A stretch of DNA of 36,172 bases from Thermoplasmatota archaeon (GTDB lineage: Archaea > Thermoplasmatota > Thermoplasmata > RBG-16-68-12 > JAJISG01), in contig JAJISK010000002.1 in assembly GCA_022848785.1 (NCBI GenBank), positions 1 to 36,172 on the forward strand, given 5' to 3'. A program made the translations under genes and the position numbers. Position 1 is the first letter of the stretch, and each line of letters opens with the position of its first letter. Below, piece by piece: positions 33,131 to 36,172 of the stretch. Under the pieces are notes generated by a model. That model made no database searches. It had not been told where the DNA came from and was given only the letters and a program-made list of their open reading frames with translations.

Positions 33131-33985
33131 TCAGATTCTCCCCGCGAGGCGGAGCTGGGCAAGGACCTCCCGGATCATGCGAGCGGCCAATGCGGCCGTC
33201 TGTCCGTGGTCCCAAGGCGGACTGACCTCGGTGAGGTCGAACCCGACAATCCGCTCCCCCAACGCCTGAATCACCCCCTGGACTTCCAGCGGGGTCAGGC
33301 CGAAGGGCTCCGGGTTCCCGACGGCCGGCGCATAGGCAGGGTCGATCGCATCCATATCGAGACTGAGGTACACCCGGTCTGGCAATTCCTCCACAACGCT
33401 CAGCGCGGCCTCGATTCCCTTCTCGCGAATGCGAGACGCGGTCACGGTGCGGAGGCCGAGACGATCGGCCGCCTCCTTCTCCTCCTTGGAAGCGGATCGG
33501 ACCCCGAGAACGACGGCGTGGTCGGCGCCCAGGTGGTCTGCCACCCGCCGTGTCACGCAAGCGTGGCTGTTGGGATCATCGAGGTAGGTATCCCGGAAGT
33601 CCATGTGGGCGTCCAGCACCACAAAGGCGGGTCGGTCGAGGGCCTGAACGCACGGAGGAGTCAGGGAATGGTCCCCACCCAGGGCGAGGGCGAACAGGCC
33701 CTGCGTAGCCAGGTCCGCCGCATGCCGGGCAACGCCCTCGACCATCGCCGCCGAGCTGCCGAACTCTTCCAGGTTGCCCCAGTCGGCGAACCGCGCCCCT
33801 TCCAAGTCCACCCCGAGATCCAGATGATATGTCTCGAAATTGTAAGAGGCTTGACGAATCGCGTTCGGACCGAAGCGGGCCCCCGGCCGAAAGGAGGCGG
33901 TTCCATCGTAGGGGACCCCAAAGAGGGCGGCCCGGGCCCCCTCCCGAGGGCCCGCATCGGCGAAAAGCAGGGTCTCCACGCCCAT
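33131..33985 (-). CDS. speB: Agmatinase/arginase-family ureohydrolase
   Basis: A 284-residue dinuclear-Mn2+ hydrolase. All metal ligands are visible: H106 (GGDHS), D125/H127/D129 (DAHMD), and D210/D212 (SLDMDAID). The family releases urea from agmatine or arginine. It starts two bases downstream of aIF5A, in the same operon. In haloarchaea an agmatinase-like enzyme has been proposed to act on agmatine-modified aIF5A, giving deoxyhypusine after urea removal. Here the operon strongly suggests a role in hypusine formation, either through polyamine supply or directly on the protein. Formiminoglutamase activity is not excluded by sequence alone. Confidence 0.93.
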   Translation of the reverse strand: MGVETLLFADAGPREGARAALFGVPYDGTASFRPGARFGPNAIRQASYNFETYHLDLGVDLEGARFADWGNLEEFGSSAAMVEGVARHAADLATQGLFALALGGDHSLTPPCVQALDRPAFVVLDAHMDFRDTYLDDPNSHACVTRRVADHLGADHAVVLGVRSASKEEKEAADRLGLRTVTASRIREKGIEAALSVVEELPDRVYLSLDMDAIDPAYAPAVGNPEPFGLTPLEVQGVIQALGERIVGFDLTEVSPPWDHGQTAALAARMIREVLAQLRLAGRI

Positions 33986-33987
33986 GC

Positions 33988-34377
33988 CTACGGCCTGCTA
34001 AGCAGTTTGGGGCGTCCCATGGCCACCATGTACTGCAGGTTCTGGCTCGGCTCGAGCTTGCCTTCGAAGTCCGCCGGCACGGGCAGCGTAAAGGTCTCGT
34101 AGGTCTCGAGGTCCATGAGTTGCACCTCGCCTCCTTGAAGCGAGAGCACTTGGGCCCTTCGTCGATCGATCATCGGCACCCGCACCTTGTGAGTGACCGG
34201 GTGAACGATGCTCCGCTTCTGGTTGTCGAACAGCCCGAAGCACTCGATCCGGGCCTTGGCCTCACCGTGCTTCCCTGGCTTGCTCGTCGTGATGCTGATG
34301 ATCCGGCAGGGCTCGTCCCCAATCAGGACATAGCGGTTGGGCTTCAGGCTGCGCACTTCTGCCTGCTCCCAGGCCAT
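33988..34377 (-). CDS. eif5a: Translation factor aIF5A
   Basis: A 129-residue homologue of eIF5A/EF-P that rescues ribosomes stalled at difficult peptides such as polyproline. The hypusination loop SKPGKHGEAK is intact, with K36 as the modified lysine. The C-terminal OB domain follows (VPMIDRRRAQVLSLQGGEVQ). I chose ATG 34377 because the TATA box at 34399-34405 is centred 25 bases upstream, giving a leaderless message. An upstream GTG at 34395 would add six residues. It leads the operon with the agmatinase-like gene. Confidence 0.96.
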   Translation of the reverse strand: MAWEQAEVRSLKPNRYVLIGDEPCRIISITTSKPGKHGEAKARIECFGLFDNQKRSIVHPVTHKVRVPMIDRRRAQVLSLQGGEVQLMDLETYETFTLPVPADFEGKLEPSQNLQYMVAMGRPKLLSRP

Positions 34378-34398
34378 GGCCACGCCTGGCCGCACCGC

Positions 34399-34405
34399 AA
34401 TATAA
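34399..34405 (-). promoter_or_regulatory. TATA box of the aIF5A-agmatinase operon
   Basis: On the minus strand this reads TTATATT, centred 25 bases before the ATG at 34377. As a near-symmetric element it could also fire to the right, towards the gene-poor stretch. Confidence 0.6.
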
Positions 34406-34429
34406 CCCTTTCGCCGGCGGGCGGCGGAG

Positions 34430-34640
34430 ACGCCCTATTGCTCGGGAGAAGGCGGGCCGAGGGGAAGGAGAAAGCGTGACGCCCTGCGGTGGGTCCTCAC
34501 GGGGCGACGTTGTAGGTGGGTAAGATGTGCGTCCTCCGGACGTGATTCTGAACCCGTAACGGTGCGAGTCCCCAAGCCATGGTACCCCTCCTGAGGATCC
34601 CTGGGGCCCCCCTGCTGGAGGGTCGTAAGCTTGAATGAAA
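34430..34640. other. GC-rich gene-free stretch with possible RNA structure
   Basis: No convincing protein gene was found here. The plus strand contains nested complementary pieces. GGGG (34501-34504) can pair with CCCC (34570-34573), GGGT (34518-34521) with ACCC (34552-34555), and CGTCC (34530-34534) with GGACG (34538-34542) across a TCC loop. To the right, CCCTCC (34586-34591) can pair with GGAGGG (34617-34622). It does not match tRNA, 5S, RNase P or SRP RNA motifs that I know. It could be an untranslated leader, a small RNA or a remnant. The strand is uncertain. Confidence 0.3.
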
Positions 34641-34735
34641 AGTGAAAGCGTGGCCCCATGCTGCGTGCGAAAAATTCATTCTTGATAATTCGTGAAGAAA
34701 GGTTAACGTGATTGACAAGGACGTGACCAGCAGAC

Positions 34736-34984
34736 ATGATGGAAAACCTAAACACGCTCTTCTTGCGGGACCTGTATGCGAACGAACCATCTTGGAAATG
34801 GCGACCCCTCGTATTCTACGGGGTATTCGTCCTAGGGATGGTGGTGGTGCTCCTCGAATCTTACTTCCTTTCGGGGAACATGACCTACCTGCGGCTCTTC
34901 ACGGCAATCCCGAATCCCATGTATCAGTGGGTGGCCTTCGGCCTCGCGGGAGCCCTGCTCGCCTTCAAGAAAGAGATAGCCTGA
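34736..34984 (+). CDS. Small two-helix membrane protein
   Basis: An 82-residue protein starting at ATG 34736, with a second ATG at 34739. A short polar N-terminus (NLNTLFLRDLYANEPSWKWR) precedes TM1 (about 25-42, VFYGVFVLGMVVVLLESYF). A loop follows, then TM2 (about 60-77, YQWVAFGLAGALLAFKKE). An AT-rich promoter-like zone with TTGATAATT near 34682-34690 lies about 50 bases upstream. Its TGA overlaps the next ATG (TGATG), which suggests coupling to a 46-residue gene. No family was recognised. Confidence 0.55.
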   Translation: MMENLNTLFLRDLYANEPSWKWRPLVFYGVFVLGMVVVLLESYFLSGNMTYLRLFTAIPNPMYQWVAFGLAGALLAFKKEIA

Positions 34985-35124
34985 TGGACCTGCGAGCCCT
35001 CTACATCGAAGTGGAGCGACTCAACATCGACCTTCCCTTCAACATCCTGGTGACTCTCCTTAAGGGACCAAAAAACACTAAATTGGACTTTGATGGGGCA
35101 CTGAGGGGTATGCTACCCGTTTGA
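34984..35124 (+). CDS. Tiny coupled hypothetical protein
   Basis: 46 residues starting at the ATG that overlaps the previous stop by one base. The first 29 residues (MDLRALYIEVERLNIDLPFN onward) use codons like those of neighbouring genes. The last 17 look different, so the gene may be truncated or frameshifted. Nothing recognisable. It is reported because of the tight overlap with the membrane protein before it. Confidence 0.35.
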   Translation: MDLRALYIEVERLNIDLPFNILVTLLKGPKNTKLDFDGALRGMLPV

Positions 35125-35280
35125 ATCTTTGAGCCTAGAGAACTTGTCCAATTCCACGCCTACGACCTCGTGTAAGCCCTCAGAATAGGGGGTCATATCA
35201 ACAATCAGGGGAGGGCCGGGGGAGTGAGACGCCCCATCGCCCCGACCCAGAATTTCGGCCCCCTGCCGCAGACAATGCAT
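35113..35280 (-). CDS. Possible small protein in the gene-poor stretch
   Basis: A 55-residue open frame from ATG 35280 to a TAG at 35113. It includes the hydrophilic run LHEVVGVELDKFSRLKDSNG, which looks protein-like. The third-position GC content is lower than in the neighbouring genes, and the end overlaps the plus-strand 46-residue frame by 12 bases. At most one of the two is likely to be real. No family was recognised. Confidence 0.25.
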   Translation of the reverse strand: MHCLRQGAEILGRGDGASHSPGPPLIVDMTPYSEGLHEVVGVELDKFSRLKDSNG

Positions 35281-35325
35281 CTAATGAATCGGCTGCTGTC
35301 CTCGTTCCGAGGGTGGACCGTTGCG

Positions 35326-36172
35326 CTACGCACCAGCAGAACCTGTACTTGACGTGCTGTAGTCTCGGAAAAACGCCCAGAATGCCACCGTTCCAACGGC
35401 GTATAGGATGCCCGTCAGGTAGAAGGGAATGGCGAGGTCCACGGTCAGCAGATAGGCGCCCAGGATCGCGCTGAGCGCAAAGGGAAGACGAAAGGACACC
35501 GCGGTGACCGCGCTGGCGGCGGACCGGGCGTTCACATCCACGGCCCCCATGAGGAACGAGGTGAGGACGGGCCACGTCATGTTCATCAGGGCGTTGCGAA
35601 CCACAAAGAGGACAGAGACCACCAGGAGGGCGAGGGCGCCCAAGGCGGCGGCCGCGGGAATGAGGAAAAGCACGAGGGTCGCCGCGGCCTGGAGGGCAAC
35701 GACGGATCGGATCAAGCCGACCCGCTTTGCGATCCACGGGGCGATGAGGAAGGCCGCCGCGTTCACCACCATCGAGACGGCGAACAAGGGCCCCGTGAAG
35801 GCCTCTCCCACGCCGAACTGGAAAACGAACCAGAGCGAGAAGAGCGGGACGATGATCCCGGCCCCGAAACCGATGAGGATGTTCGCCGCGAAGAACCGGG
35901 CAATCACGCGGCGCGATTCCGCAGGGAGGAACCCCCGTTCCTTTGCCCCCTCCCGGCGAGGCAACCGCAAGAGGGGAATGAGCGCGGGGACCGCGAGAAG
36001 GAGGCCCCCCAGAAGGAGGAACAGGGGCTGGTAGGCGGCCTGCGGCGTGGCGCCCATCAACACGGCTCCGTCGGCGAAGACTCCTATGAGCGTGCCTGCC
36101 GCCATTCCAATGGCACTCGCGGTGAAGCTCACCCCGAAGACCGTCGTTCGGGTCCGCTCCGAGCTCGCATCC
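35326..36172 (-). CDS. MFS transporter, 5'-truncated at the window edge
   Basis: The C-terminal 281 residues or so of a major facilitator permease. The frame stays open through base 36172, so the N-terminus lies outside the window. About eight TM helices remain. A central charged loop (PRREGAKERGFLPAES) separates the two halves, and FLIAPWIAKRVGLIRSVVAL matches the second-half motif A region. The reading resembles archaeal drug-efflux-like MFS proteins, but the substrate is unknown. It is unrelated in detail to the MFS gene at 21624-22826. Confidence 0.88.
   Translation of the reverse strand, partial: DASSERTRTTVFGVSFTASAIGMAAGTLIGVFADGAVLMGATPQAAYQPLFLLLGGLLLAVPALIPLLRLPRREGAKERGFLPAESRRVIARFFAANILIGFGAGIIVPLFSLWFVFQFGVGEAFTGPLFAVSMVVNAAAFLIAPWIAKRVGLIRSVVALQAAATLVLFLIPAAAALGALALLVVSVLFVVRNALMNMTWPVLTSFLMGAVDVNARSAASAVTAVSFRLPFALSAILGAYLLTVDLAIPFYLTGILYAVGTVAFWAFFRDYSTSSTGSAGA

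Noticed and set aside
34497..34575. A tRNA-like or 5S-like RNA in the GC-rich gap
   Set aside because: GGTGCGAGTCC resembles a T arm, but no acceptor stem or anticodon arm can be formed on either strand.

Overview
This window is high-GC archaeal DNA. It carries PolD (DP2), Spt5, the P0/P1 ribosomal stalk proteins, SecE, two FtsZs, the archaeosine enzyme RaSEA, aIF5A, an archaemetzincin, an RtcB ligase, and a tRNA whose short intron sits in a bulge-helix-bulge. Many genes have an archaeal TATA box about 25-27 bases before the start codon, implying leaderless transcripts. A zinc-type 7Fe ferredoxin of the Thermoplasma/Sulfolobus kind and a DUF5611-like protein suggest a Thermoplasmatota lineage. 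That placement is an inference from gene content only.

Layout. 1-6.0 kb: 5'-truncated polC (DP2), a small zinc-ribbon membrane protein, a GT4 glycosyltransferase, and a divergent multi-pass membrane protein (possible GT-C glycosyltransferase). 6.0-8.5 kb: a COG2522-type regulator, a two-gene unit whose V4R-domain gene has an in-frame amber codon, and a flavin-reductase/Ig-like fusion. 8.5-12.6 kb: tRNA-Thr(UGU) with a 12-nt intron, small zinc-ribbon proteins (one with a SAP-like motif and TM helices), RaSEA, a DUF5611-like protein and a CDF metal transporter. 12.6-18.7 kb, minus strand: ftsZ-ftsZ-secE-spt5-rpl11, a terminator and new promoter, then rpl1-rpl10(P0)-rpl12(P1). This joins division, secretion, elongation and ribosome-stalk genes.

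18.8-24.7 kb: a Rieske-fold protein without its cluster histidines, NAD(P)HX repair enzyme Nnr, a GIY-YIG-like protein, zinc ferredoxin, an MFS transporter, an M20 peptidase and an archaemetzincin. 24.7-29 kb: RtcB with a 496-residue intein, an F420-type deazaflavin oxidoreductase and a GNAT acetyltransferase. 29-31.8 kb: an ABC exporter (ATPase plus two permeases). 31.9-33.1 kb: an RHH-type DNA-binding protein with a palindrome over its own predicted start site, divergent from a coiled-coil protein. 33.1-34.4 kb: an agmatinase-family enzyme directly behind aIF5A, pointing to hypusine biosynthesis. 34.4-35.3 kb: a gene-poor stretch with possible RNA structure and tiny genes. 35.3 kb to the end: a truncated MFS transporter.

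No CRISPR array, insertion sequence or rRNA was seen. The clearest mobile element is the RtcB intein. The most unusual observations are the amber-interrupted V4R gene, Ig-like domains fused to Spt5 and to a flavin reductase, the histidine-less Rieske protein, and the gene-poor stretch at 34.4-35.3 kb.
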